A DNA stretch of 9,458 bases from JANWYT01 sp034432435 (lineage in GTDB: Bacteria > Chloroflexota > Anaerolineae > Aggregatilineales > Phototrophicaceae), in assembly GCA_034432435.1 (NCBI GenBank), contig DAOUBS010000103.1:1-9458 (forward strand), written 5' to 3'. Positions 1 to 5,521 of the stretch are shown here, in pieces. The notes under the pieces were generated by a model. The model had not been told where the DNA came from. It worked only from the letters and a program-made list of their open reading frames with translations, and ran no database searches. Numbering within the stretch: the stretch's first letter is position 1; each line of letters begins with the position of its first letter. Both the position numbers and the translations under genes were made by a program.

Positions 1-31
1 AATGTCTGCGGGTCAGCGCCCGTCCGTCGCT

Positions 32-61
32 ATTGTACATGAGCGCCAGATGAAGTGCCAA
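32..61 (-). promoter_or_regulatory. Putative leftward promoter reading off the window edge
   Basis: On the minus strand there is TTGGCA (56-61, five of six to the -35 consensus), an 18-nt spacer, and TACAAT (32-37, five of six to the -10). Transcription would run off the left edge. An ATG on the minus strand at 40-38 opens a frame (MYNSDGRAL...) that stays open to position 1, but it lies inside the promoter, so a real gene would more likely start outside the window. This would make the spacer upstream of infC a divergent promoter region. No gene can be named. Confidence 0.4.
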
Positions 62-107
62 AGGCAGCCCCACGTTGTGATGTGACCGCGCCGCTTCAAA
101 CCCTCAA

Positions 108-136
108 TTGACATCGCTCCCTCGGAATGCTAGACT
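108..136 (+). promoter_or_regulatory. Promoter of infC-rpmI-rplT
   Basis: A perfect -35 TTGACA (108-113), a 17-nt spacer, and a -10 TAGACT (131-136) preceded by TGC (128-130), an extended -10. The start of transcription should fall near 143, giving a leader of only about 40 nt before infC. That is too short for a long structured L20-type leader upstream of infC. The tRNA-Asn promoter at 6712-6740 has the same layout. Confidence 0.75.
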
Positions 137-182
137 TTGAGGGCTATTTCTGCTAGCAGCACGTTTCAACGTTCGAAAGGGC

Positions 183-734
183 TTGGCAATAACCACGAGT
201 GAATATCGCATCAATCGAGAAATCCGTGCCCGCGAGGTTCGCCTCATCATTGAGGAAGAGAACGAACGCGGAGAAGTGAAAGCGCGCAACGTGGGCGTTG
301 TGCCGACGCTGCAAGCGCTGCAAATGGCGCAAGACATGGGTCTTGATCTTGTCGAAGTCGCCCCGGATGCTAACCCGCCGGTCTGCAAGGCGCTCGATTA
401 CGGCAAGTTCCTCTACGAGCAGCAGCGCAAAGAGCGCAAAGCCCGTAAAAACCAAGTGGTCGTCAAGGTCAAGGAAATTCAGTTGAAACCCAAGACGGAC
501 GATCATCACTTAGGCTTCAAGATCAAAGAAGCGCGCAAGTGGCTAGAAGACGGCATGAAGGTGAAGATTCGCGTGCGCTTCCGTGGGCGTGAGATCACCC
601 ATGCGCACATCGGGCGCGATCGGCTCGAAGAGATCAAGAATTTACTGAGTGATGTGGGAGTGGTCGAGCAGATGCCCAACATCGAAGGGCGCGACATGCT
701 CATGGTGCTGGCTCCCATTGGCGAGAAGAAATAA
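183..734 (+). CDS. infC: Translation initiation factor IF-3
   Basis: IF3 binds the 30S subunit, keeps 50S off, and proofreads the start codon and initiator tRNA. The 183-aa product shows the N-terminal domain (SEYRINREIRAREVRLI from residue 6, then GVVPTLQAL and GLDLVEVAP around 38-61). Next come the family signature PPVCKALDYGKF (65-76) and a basic linker (QQRKERKARK). The C-terminal domain ends in EGRDMLMVLAPIGEKK. Compared with textbook IF3 there is an acidic/charged insertion at about 24-36 (EEENERGEVKARN). The annotated TTG (183) sits only about 2 nt after the Shine-Dalgarno-like GAAAGGG (175-181), which is too tight. An ATA two codons later (189) has a 7-nt spacing, so an IF3-sensitive non-canonical start is possible. 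First gene of the infC-rpmI-rplT operon; 14 bp separate it from rpmI. Confidence 0.97.
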   Translation: MAITTSEYRINREIRAREVRLIIEEENERGEVKARNVGVVPTLQALQMAQDMGLDLVEVAPDANPPVCKALDYGKFLYEQQRKERKARKNQVVVKVKEIQLKPKTDDHHLGFKIKEARKWLEDGMKVKIRVRFRGREITHAHIGRDRLEEIKNLLSDVGVVEQMPNIEGRDMLMVLAPIGEKK

Positions 735-748
735 ACGGAGACACGCAA

Positions 749-994
749 GTGACCAAGCTGAAGAAGTTCAAACTCAAGACCCACAAGGCAACCGTCAAAC
801 GGTTCCGCACGACGGGCACGGGCCTTGTGATGCGCACGCGCGGCGGCAAGAGCCACTTCCGCCGTCGCAAGAGCGGCCGCGTGAAGCGCGCCCTCGACAA
901 GCTGACGCCCGTGTCGAACAACTCGTTCGTGCGCCGCATCAAGACCCTCGCGCCCTATCTGGGCAAGTACAAGTACAATCCGCCGTCGTCTTAA
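749..994 (+). CDS. rpmI: 50S ribosomal protein bL35
   Basis: Small, very basic 81-aa protein of the large subunit. It opens with the family pattern KFKLKTHKATVKRFRTTGTG, has the GKSHFRRRKSGRVKR core, and ends in RRIKTLAPYLGKYKYNPPSS. bL35 is usually about 65 aa, so this copy carries a longer C-terminus. It starts with GTG; GGAG at 737-740 is its ribosome binding site. Its place between infC and rplT is the classic order, which makes the call secure. An 88-bp spacer, unusually long for this operon, follows before rplT. Confidence 0.96.
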   Translation: MTKLKKFKLKTHKATVKRFRTTGTGLVMRTRGGKSHFRRRKSGRVKRALDKLTPVSNNSFVRRIKTLAPYLGKYKYNPPSS

Positions 995-1082
995 AAGTCG
1001 GCGTTTGTAGGCCATCGTTTCACCACGCTGCCTGAACGGCACAGACACGCCGCATTCGGGGGGTCAACAGGGAGTATAGAAG
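995..1082 (+). promoter_or_regulatory. rpmI-rplT intercistronic spacer with foldable segment
   Basis: This 88-nt spacer holds nested complementary segments: GGCGT (1000-1004) with ACGCC (1047-1051), and inside that a short hairpin TGCC (1029-1032) / GGCA (1038-1041) with a 5-nt loop. The rplT Shine-Dalgarno AGGGAG (1069-1074) lies downstream, 8 nt from the ATG. Many bacteria autoregulate this operon by L20 binding to mRNA that mimics its 23S site. Whether this spacer does so cannot be told by eye, and no second promoter is obvious. Confidence 0.25.
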
Positions 1083-1445
1083 ATGTCTCGTACCAAGACC
1101 GGTTACGTCCGCAGACGTCACCACAAGAAGATCATCGGCATGATGAAAGGCCAGCGTGGCACGCGCAGCACGCTGTGGAAGCGCGCCAACGAAGCCATGC
1201 TCAAGAGCCTGTTCTACGCCTACCGCGACCGTCGCCAGAAGCGCCGCCAGTTCCGCCGCCTGTGGATCATGCGCATCAACGCCGCGGCGCGCCTGCACGG
1301 GCTGAGCTACAGCCGCTTCATCTACGGCCTGAAGCAGGCCGGCATCGAGCTGGATCGCAAAATCCTAGCCGATATTGCCGTGCGCGACGCCGACACGTTC
1401 CGCAAGATTGCTGCGCTCGCGCAGCAGTACCAAAAGACCGCCTAG
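1083..1445 (+). CDS. rplT: 50S ribosomal protein bL20
   Basis: Primary 23S rRNA-binding protein needed early in 50S assembly, and in many bacteria also the translational repressor of this operon. The 120-aa product, the usual length, has the basic N-terminal extension (TGYVRRRHHKKIIGMMKGQRGTRS), then the family-typical YAYRDRRQKRRQFRRLWIMRINAAAR and the C-terminal globular part (LSYSRFIYGLKQAGIELDRKILADIA). The ATG start has a good ribosome binding site (AGGGAG 1069-1074). Last gene of the operon; a terminator follows 17 bp after the stop. Confidence 0.97.
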   Translation: MSRTKTGYVRRRHHKKIIGMMKGQRGTRSTLWKRANEAMLKSLFYAYRDRRQKRRQFRRLWIMRINAAARLHGLSYSRFIYGLKQAGIELDRKILADIAVRDADTFRKIAALAQQYQKTA

Positions 1446-1462
1446 CCTGCCTGGCTGAACTC

Positions 1463-1490
1463 AAACACCCCACCTCAGGGGTGTTTTTGT
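1463..1490 (+). terminator. Intrinsic terminator of the infC operon
   Basis: Perfect 9-bp stem AAACACCCC (1463-1471) / GGGGTGTTT (1478-1486) with loop ACCTCA, followed by a T-run (1484-1488). It sits just after the rplT stop. Confidence 0.85.
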
Positions 1491-1512
1491 TTGCGGTGGC
1501 GGGTGTGGCAGC

Positions 1513-1542
1513 TAAAAAAAGCCCCTCACGGGGTGAGGGGCT
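1513..1542 (-). terminator. Intrinsic terminator of the rhodopsin gene
   Basis: On the minus strand: AGCCCCTCAC / GTGAGGGGCT, a perfect 10-bp stem (1533-1542 with 1520-1529) around a 3-nt loop, followed by seven T (complement of A 1514-1520). It lies 25 bp beyond the rhodopsin stop codon and isolates it from rplT. Confidence 0.88.
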
Positions 1543-1567
1543 GGCTGAGTTTGCAGCTGGTGCGCGC

Positions 1568-2407
1568 TTACGAGGCGGCCTTGGCCACGCCCATGTCGCT
1601 CACGAAGCCTTCTTCCTCACTGCGGATCTGGGCGACGTAGGTCAACATCACGCCGTAGATCACCTTTGAGGCAATGTCCGCGACGGTGTAAGTCAGCTGG
1701 CGACCGACAATGCCCGCCTCGTTGTTCAGGAAGATCGGCATGAGGTACGCACCGGGGTAGAGCATCCAGCTCACGAAGAACAAGTACCAGATCAACTGCA
1801 TGTTGTCGCCAGCGCGCTTGCTCATCGTCTTACGGCTCTCCTGAATGACGCGGTAGATCAGGTACAGCACGTGGAAGAAGAAGGCCGTGCTGATCGCGCC
1901 CCAGATGAAGAACGGCGTCAGGTCGGCTTGCGCCTCGTAGAACTGGCCGATGTAGCCGGTGATGATCATCATCGAGCCACTGAAAAAGAACCAGTTGCGC
2001 AGGACAGCCCGGCGCTCGCGGGTGATGTTGACGATGAACAGGATCTGGAACAGTAGCATCGGCACGTCAATCAGCCAGTTAAGGTAACGGAAGCCGTTCG
2101 AGAAAGCTTCTGCGCCCGGGGCGAGTTCGTACAGGCCCGTGCTGAAGTTGAAGGTGAAGGTTTGCGTCCACGACTGCGCTTGGAAGAACAGGATCAAGAA
2201 CGCAGAGACCATGACGACGACGGACAGCACCGATGAGATGCGATACTGCGGCGCAACCGTGCGGATCGTCAAAACGAAGTAAAACAACGCTGCCAGCATG
2301 ACCGCAAACCCTAACGTGAGAATTTGCGCCACCATGTCGAACGTCATCGGCGAGATCCCTTGATTAGCGATAATCAAGTTCTCAAAGTTAATTAAACCAG
2401 TGTTCAT
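1568..2407 (-). CDS. Sodium-pumping rhodopsin of the NDQ type (NaR)
   Basis: A 279-aa seven-helix retinal protein of the inner membrane, expected to export Na+ (or H+ when Na+ is scarce) in light. Helix C reads RYLNWLIDVPMLLFQ (107-121). The three positions that are D85/T89/D96 in bacteriorhodopsin are N110, D114 and Q121, the NDQ signature of sodium pumps. Helix G holds the Schiff-base lysine K248 and counterion D244 (DIASKVIYG). R107 and the pocket residues W111, W214 and Y217 (SWMLYPGAYLMP) are present. An N-terminal NFEN segment (7-10) matches the capping helix of KR2. As I recall KR2, large blocks are identical (for example MMIITGYIGQFYE). Start ATG with AAGGAG (2414-2419), 6 nt away. 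Monocistronic, with its own promoter and terminator. No retinal synthesis (blh) or carotenoid gene lies nearby, so retinal must come from elsewhere in the genome or from outside. Family certain; ion inferred from motif. Confidence 0.95.
   Translation of the reverse strand: MNTGLINFENLIIANQGISPMTFDMVAQILTLGFAVMLAALFYFVLTIRTVAPQYRISSVLSVVVMVSAFLILFFQAQSWTQTFTFNFSTGLYELAPGAEAFSNGFRYLNWLIDVPMLLFQILFIVNITRERRAVLRNWFFFSGSMMIITGYIGQFYEAQADLTPFFIWGAISTAFFFHVLYLIYRVIQESRKTMSKRAGDNMQLIWYLFFVSWMLYPGAYLMPIFLNNEAGIVGRQLTYTVADIASKVIYGVMLTYVAQIRSEEEGFVSDMGVAKAAS
2359..2378 (-). repeat. Perfect inverted repeat inside the 5' coding region of the rhodopsin
   Basis: CTTGATTA (2359-2366), 4-nt loop, TAATCAAG (2371-2378): 8-bp perfect arms. 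In the mRNA it forms a hairpin 29-48 nt downstream of the start codon's first base, covering codons 10-17. It is AT-rich, so only moderately stable. It could be a downstream operator, an mRNA hairpin that affects early elongation, or coincidence. Confidence 0.6.
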
Positions 2408-2430
2408 GCTGCTTCTCCTTATGCGGTGAT

Positions 2431-2459
2431 TTTATATACTTTCAAAACATTCTGAACAA
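2431..2459 (-). promoter_or_regulatory. Rhodopsin promoter
   Basis: Minus strand: -35 TTGTTC (2454-2459), 17-nt spacer, -10 TATAAA (2431-2436, five of six). Transcription would begin near 2424, giving a short leader that contains the AAGGAG ribosome binding site. The -35 is weak (three of six), which suggests activator dependence or low basal expression. Confidence 0.55.
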
Positions 2460-2470
2460 ATGAAATTTGT
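2456..2470. promoter_or_regulatory. Operator-like palindrome over the rhodopsin -35
   Basis: ACAAAT (2456-2461), 3-nt centre GAA, ATTTGT (2465-2470): perfect 6-bp arms overlapping the proposed -35 element. A second, imperfect 16-bp palindrome (2441-2456, 12 of 16 positions symmetric) fills the spacer between -35 and -10. Such placement is typical of repressor or class II activator sites; the binding protein is unknown. Confidence 0.4.
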
Positions 2471-2496
2471 CAGCAATCGGATTATCCCTCAGTGGT

Positions 2497-2523
2497 TTGA
2501 GCGTAGACTAAGCGTTGTATAAC
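2497..2523 (+). promoter_or_regulatory. Possible promoter of the Nudix gene
   Basis: TTGAGC (2497-2502) and TATAAC (2518-2523, five of six) with a 15-nt spacer, which is short. The leader to the ATG at 2597 would be about 65 nt. The -10 is good and the -35 doubtful. It lies in the AT-rich spacer (2408-2596) shared with the rhodopsin promoter. Confidence 0.35.
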
Positions 2524-2596
2524 AGCGTGCTTAATGTAAATAATCACAAAGACAAGATTTTTGTTTGATTTTTCGACTGTAGCAAGGAAAGTGATC

Positions 2597-3157
2597 ATGC
2601 AATTAGGGGCGAATGTGGTGATCTTCAACGCGGCGGGGCAGGTGCTGCTGACGCTGCGCGAAGATTTTGAGATCTGGTGCTTGCCGGGCGGCAGCGTCGA
2701 CGCGGACGAGTCCATCGCGCAGGCGGCTGTCCGTGAGGTGCGCGAAGAGGTTGGGCTAGAGGTGACGTTGGAGGCGATGGTGTGCAGTTACGCCTACGTC
2801 AACAGCGCAGGGGAGGTGCTGCACGTGTTCTCGTTCCGTGGCCACGCCAACACCGTTGAGATCACGCGCCAAGCAGATGAAGTGCTCGAAGCGCGCTGGT
2901 TTGACGTGGACGCGCTGCCGCAGGCGATGGTGGTCGGGCATCGCCAGCGCGTGATCGAGGCGGCGCAGGGTGTCACAGGGCGGATGGTGTTCGAGCGGCG
3001 GCACAATCATCTGCCGCACAGCATGCCGCGCGCCGAACTCTACGCCTTTCGAGACGCCACCGGCCTAAGTCGCTCAGCCTTCTACCAGCGCTACTTTCCT
3101 GAGCCAGCGCCCGATGACATCGTGATCGAAGCGCCGGGGCAGAGAGGGGCGTTTTAG
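2597..3157 (+). CDS. Nudix hydrolase
   Basis: Mg2+-dependent hydrolase of nucleoside-diphosphate-linked substrates; the substrate cannot be told from sequence. The Nudix box is complete (about residues 32-54): G-x5-E-x7-REV-x-EE-x-G-L, read as GSVDADE ... REVREEVGLE, with WCLPGG just before it. After the domain comes an extra C-terminal region of about 60 residues with His/Arg-rich ERRHNHLPHSMPRAELYAF and LSRSAFYQRYFP, which I do not recognise. I chose ATG 2597 because AAGGA (2584-2588) lies 8 nt upstream and QLGANVVIFN fits a normal Nudix beginning. An upstream in-frame TTG (2561) would add 12 residues without a ribosome binding site. It is divergent from the rhodopsin and converges on the glycosyltransferase gene with only 18 bp between stops. 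Confidence 0.9.
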   Translation: MQLGANVVIFNAAGQVLLTLREDFEIWCLPGGSVDADESIAQAAVREVREEVGLEVTLEAMVCSYAYVNSAGEVLHVFSFRGHANTVEITRQADEVLEARWFDVDALPQAMVVGHRQRVIEAAQGVTGRMVFERRHNHLPHSMPRAELYAFRDATGLSRSAFYQRYFPEPAPDDIVIEAPGQRGAF

Positions 3158-3175
3158 CTGCTCGCGCTGACAGCC

Positions 3176-4126
3176 TCAGCGTAGGTGCTCGCGGATGTGG
3201 TAGGTCGGCTTGCCCTGTGACTCGTGGTAGGTGCGCATGACCATATCGGCGATCAAGCCCGTTGAGATCATCTGCATGCCCAGCACGACGAGCAGGACGC
3301 CGAGCAGGGTGAGCGGTCGGTCGCCGATGTTCTGCGCCAGCACGACCCGCACATAGCCCAGATAGAGCAAGATGAGCGCCCCAACCCCGCCGATGGCTAC
3401 CCCTAGCCCGCCGAACACACGCAACGGGCGGTGAAAGTAGCTCAAGAAGAAGATCACGCCGATCAAGTCGAGGAACACGCGAAAGGTACGGCTGAGGCCG
3501 TACTTGCTCTTGCCGGCGTGGCGCGGGCGGTCGTTGACAGGGATTTCGGCTACGCGCACGCCCATCTGGCTGGCCAGCGCCGGGATGAAGCGGTGCAGAT
3601 CCCCGTAAAGGCGCACGCCCTTGGCTACGTCACGCCGATACGCCTTGAGCGAACAGCCGTAGTCGTGCAGGTGGATGCCAGTGCTGCGGCTGATGAGCCA
3701 GTTGGCGGCTTGTGACGGGATGCGCCGCGTCAGCAGCGGTTCCTTGCGATGGACGCGCCAGCCGCTCACGATGTCGTAGCCCTCGTCCAGCTTGGCCAGC
3801 AGCGCGCCGATGTCGTTCGGGTCGTTTTGCAAGTCAGCGTCCAGCGTGATCACCACGTCCCCGCGCGCCTGCTGGAACCCCGCAGCGATCGCTGCCGTCT
3901 GGCCGAAGTTGCGCCGAAACTGGACGATCTGCCAGCGTGGATCGCGCGCGTGGATCGCTTTCAACTGCGCAAAGCTGCCGTCTGTGCTGCCGTCGTCGAC
4001 GATAATCACCTCATAGGGCTGGCCGAGCCGTTCCAGCGCCGCGCTGAGCTGCTCATAGAGCGCCTCGACGTTTCCTTCTTCGTTGTAGACGGGGATCACG
4101 ATGCTAACTGCTGGGGATGAACTCAT
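3176..4126 (-). CDS. GT2 polyprenyl-phosphate glycosyltransferase (GtrB/ArnC-like)
   Basis: 316-aa membrane-anchored family 2 glycosyltransferase that by family would move a sugar from a nucleotide sugar onto undecaprenyl phosphate at the cytoplasmic face, supplying lipid-linked sugar for envelope glycans. Visible: N-terminal SIVIPVYNEEGNV (8-20), DDGSTD (44-49) for nucleotide binding, DADLQNDP (96-103) with the metal-binding DxD, then TGIHLHDYGCSLKAYRRD, and two C-terminal membrane helices (about 235-260 and 271-293). Length fits the family. ATG 4126 is preferred: GGAG lies at 4137-4140, and the frame upstream (open to 4282) codes for residues with no family resemblance and would cross the proposed promoter. 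The sugar is unknown. Divergent from the solute-binding protein gene. Confidence 0.9.
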   Translation of the reverse strand: MSSSPAVSIVIPVYNEEGNVEALYEQLSAALERLGQPYEVIIVDDGSTDGSFAQLKAIHARDPRWQIVQFRRNFGQTAAIAAGFQQARGDVVITLDADLQNDPNDIGALLAKLDEGYDIVSGWRVHRKEPLLTRRIPSQAANWLISRSTGIHLHDYGCSLKAYRRDVAKGVRLYGDLHRFIPALASQMGVRVAEIPVNDRPRHAGKSKYGLSRTFRVFLDLIGVIFFLSYFHRPLRVFGGLGVAIGGVGALILLYLGYVRVVLAQNIGDRPLTLLGVLLVVLGMQMISTGLIADMVMRTYHESQGKPTYHIREHLR

Positions 4127-4148
4127 GGTGGCTAGGCTCCGCTGGAAC

Positions 4149-4175
4149 AAAAAAGCCCCGTCCAAGATACGAGGC
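4149..4175 (-). terminator. Attenuator-like hairpin in the glycosyltransferase leader
   Basis: Minus strand: GCCTCG (4170-4175) / CGGGGC (4155-4160), 6 bp with one G-U, 9-nt loop, then six T (4154-4149). It lies between the proposed start of transcription (about 4184) and the ribosome binding site (4137-4140), so it could end transcription early. The stem is short and may be weak. Confidence 0.35.
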
Positions 4176-4190
4176 CGCGCTACTAAGGGT

Positions 4191-4219
4191 ATTGTAACGG
4201 CACGGATGGTTGGGATCAA
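4191..4219 (-). promoter_or_regulatory. Glycosyltransferase promoter
   Basis: Minus strand: TTGATC (4214-4219, four of six), 17-nt spacer, TACAAT (4191-4196, five of six). It gives a leader of about 58 nt that contains the hairpin at 4149-4175. Confidence 0.55.
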
Positions 4220-4275
4220 CGGGGTTTTCTGGGTGGGGATTAGGCCGCGCTTGCAGGTGCAGCCGGCCGCTGCCC

Positions 4276-4304
4276 TTACCACTGGTCGATCTGTCAGGTA
4301 TGAT
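4276..4304 (+). promoter_or_regulatory. Promoter of the solute-binding protein gene
   Basis: TTACCA (4276-4281, four of six), 17-nt spacer, TATGAT (4299-4304, five of six). The expected start of transcription is near 4311, leaving a leader of about 26 nt. An inverted repeat covers the -10 and the start point. Confidence 0.55.
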
Positions 4305-4329
4305 GAACGTCATCGTTAAAGTATGACAG
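4291..4329. promoter_or_regulatory. Nested operator-like palindrome at the solute-binding protein promoter
   Basis: Inner arms GATGA (4302-4306) / TCATC (4310-4314) around ACG, and outer arms CTGTCA (4291-4296) / TGACAG (4324-4329). The inner site overlaps the -10 and transcription start, and the outer left arm touches the spacer. Position fits a repressor operator. The outer arms are not symmetric about the inner centre (5 versus 9 nt), so they may be a separate half-site pair or chance. Confidence 0.4.
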
Positions 4330-4336
4330 AACCGCC

Positions 4337-5521
4337 ATGAAACGACTGCTTGCGCTGCTGGCTGTCAGCATCAGCTTGCACATCAACGCTCAAACGCCTA
4401 CCCCTCCGGATCTGACGATCTGGCTGCCGGACACGCTGGCCAACTTCAGCACGGACGCGCTTTCAGCGTTTGGGGCAGCCACCGACGATTTTGCCCTCAG
4501 GCAAAACATCAACGCGCTGATTCGCATCCGCCGCGCCAGCGAGGCCGGCGGCATCCTCTCGACGCTGCGTTCCGCGTCGGGTGTGGCCCCGCGCGCGCTG
4601 CCCACCGTCACGCTGCTGCGGCGTGGCGATCTGCTGCTGGCGACGCAGGAGCGCTTGATCGAGCCGCTGCCACCGCTGCTGACCGAGAGCGCCGCGCAAG
4701 CCATGAGCAGCACCCGCCGCCTGTGTGAAGTGGGCGGGGTGTTGATGGGCATCCCGTTCTTGGTTGATGTGCAGCACATGGTTTACCTGCCACAGCCCGA
4801 AGTGGATTATGACGGCTGGCGCTTCGAGGACGTGCTGGCGCGCGGGCTGCCGCTGCAATTTGCTGGCAATGCCACCATCAGCGTAAACCCCACGCTTTAC
4901 GTGCAGTATATAGCCGCCGGGGGCCGCATCGACGAGCAAGGCGTGCTGGAATATGACGCGGTGGCGCTGCGGCAGGTGCTGGACTTCTACGAGGACGCCC
5001 GTGAAGCTGGCCTCATCGACGAGCAGACGCTGCTCTTTACCTCACCTGTGCAGTATGCGACTGCGTTGAGCGCCGCCGGCGAGCGGCAGTGGGGGGCGCT
5101 TGCTTCGCAGTACCTGCGCGCGCTCACCTTTGAGCCTGACCTACGCTTTGCGCCGCTCCCCACCCCAGACGGAACGCTGAGCACCGTGCTGGAAGGGTGG
5201 TGCTGGGTGCTAGTCTCGCGCGATGAGCGCGCGCAGCCGCTGGCCGTGGACTACATCACCCACATGAGCAGCGCCCCGTCGGTTGTCTCGCTGGCGCGGT
5301 CAGTGTGGATGCTGCCGTCGCAGAAAGAGCTGCTGGCTGAGGTGCTGACGGGCGATCAAGCGGCGTTCTACGCGCAACTGCTAGCGAACGCGCTCATCAT
5401 CCCATCCGACGCAGCCAGCGTCGCGGTGGGGCGTGCCCTGCAAGAGGCATTCCGCGCCGTCCTCAACGGCAGCCGCGCCGAAGAGGCCGTCCGCGCGGCC
5501 AGCGCCCTGCTAGGGGGTTAG
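4337..5521 (+). CDS. Exported ABC-type extracellular solute-binding protein (family 1-like)
   Basis: 394-aa protein resembling the sugar-type binding proteins that deliver ligands to ABC permeases. It starts with a signal peptide (MKRLLALLAVSISLHINA, cleavage likely after A18) and has no lipobox cysteine, so it would be secreted or periplasm-like rather than lipid-anchored. DLTIWLPDTL (25-34) looks like the first strand of the binding fold. GIPFLVDVQHMVYLP (138-152) is the family hinge pattern, usually GIP-x-D-x-x-x-x-Y. DGWRFEDVLARGLPLQFAG and LEGWCWVLVSRDE match later core segments. There is no clear Shine-Dalgarno. No permease or ATPase gene is adjacent, so this is an orphan in the window. 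Its 3' end overlaps the convergent acetyltransferase gene by 12 bp. Ligand unknown; divergence from typical members is large, so the family call is moderate. Confidence 0.75.
   Translation: MKRLLALLAVSISLHINAQTPTPPDLTIWLPDTLANFSTDALSAFGAATDDFALRQNINALIRIRRASEAGGILSTLRSASGVAPRALPTVTLLRRGDLLLATQERLIEPLPPLLTESAAQAMSSTRRLCEVGGVLMGIPFLVDVQHMVYLPQPEVDYDGWRFEDVLARGLPLQFAGNATISVNPTLYVQYIAAGGRIDEQGVLEYDAVALRQVLDFYEDAREAGLIDEQTLLFTSPVQYATALSAAGERQWGALASQYLRALTFEPDLRFAPLPTPDGTLSTVLEGWCWVLVSRDERAQPLAVDYITHMSSAPSVVSLARSVWMLPSQKELLAEVLTGDQAAFYAQLLANALIIPSDAASVAVGRALQEAFRAVLNGSRAEEAVRAASALLGG

Noticed and set aside
143..182. L20-type autoregulatory leader upstream of infC
   Set aside because: Only about 40 nt lie between the predicted start of transcription and the gene, with no strong pairing.
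1568..2407. Proton-pump (proteorhodopsin/xanthorhodopsin) or chloride-pump reading of the rhodopsin
   Set aside because: Those carry DTE/DTD-like or NTQ/TSA motifs; here helix C is N-D-Q.
2561..2596. TTG start for the Nudix protein at 2561
   Set aside because: No ribosome binding site upstream, the region is AT-rich spacer, and ATG 2597 has AAGGA at 8 nt.
4127..4282. Longer glycosyltransferase start at 4282 (52 extra residues)
   Set aside because: The extension does not look like a GT2 N-terminus, would include the promoter and hairpin region, and ATG 4126 has a ribosome binding site and begins right before the conserved SIVIPVYNEE.
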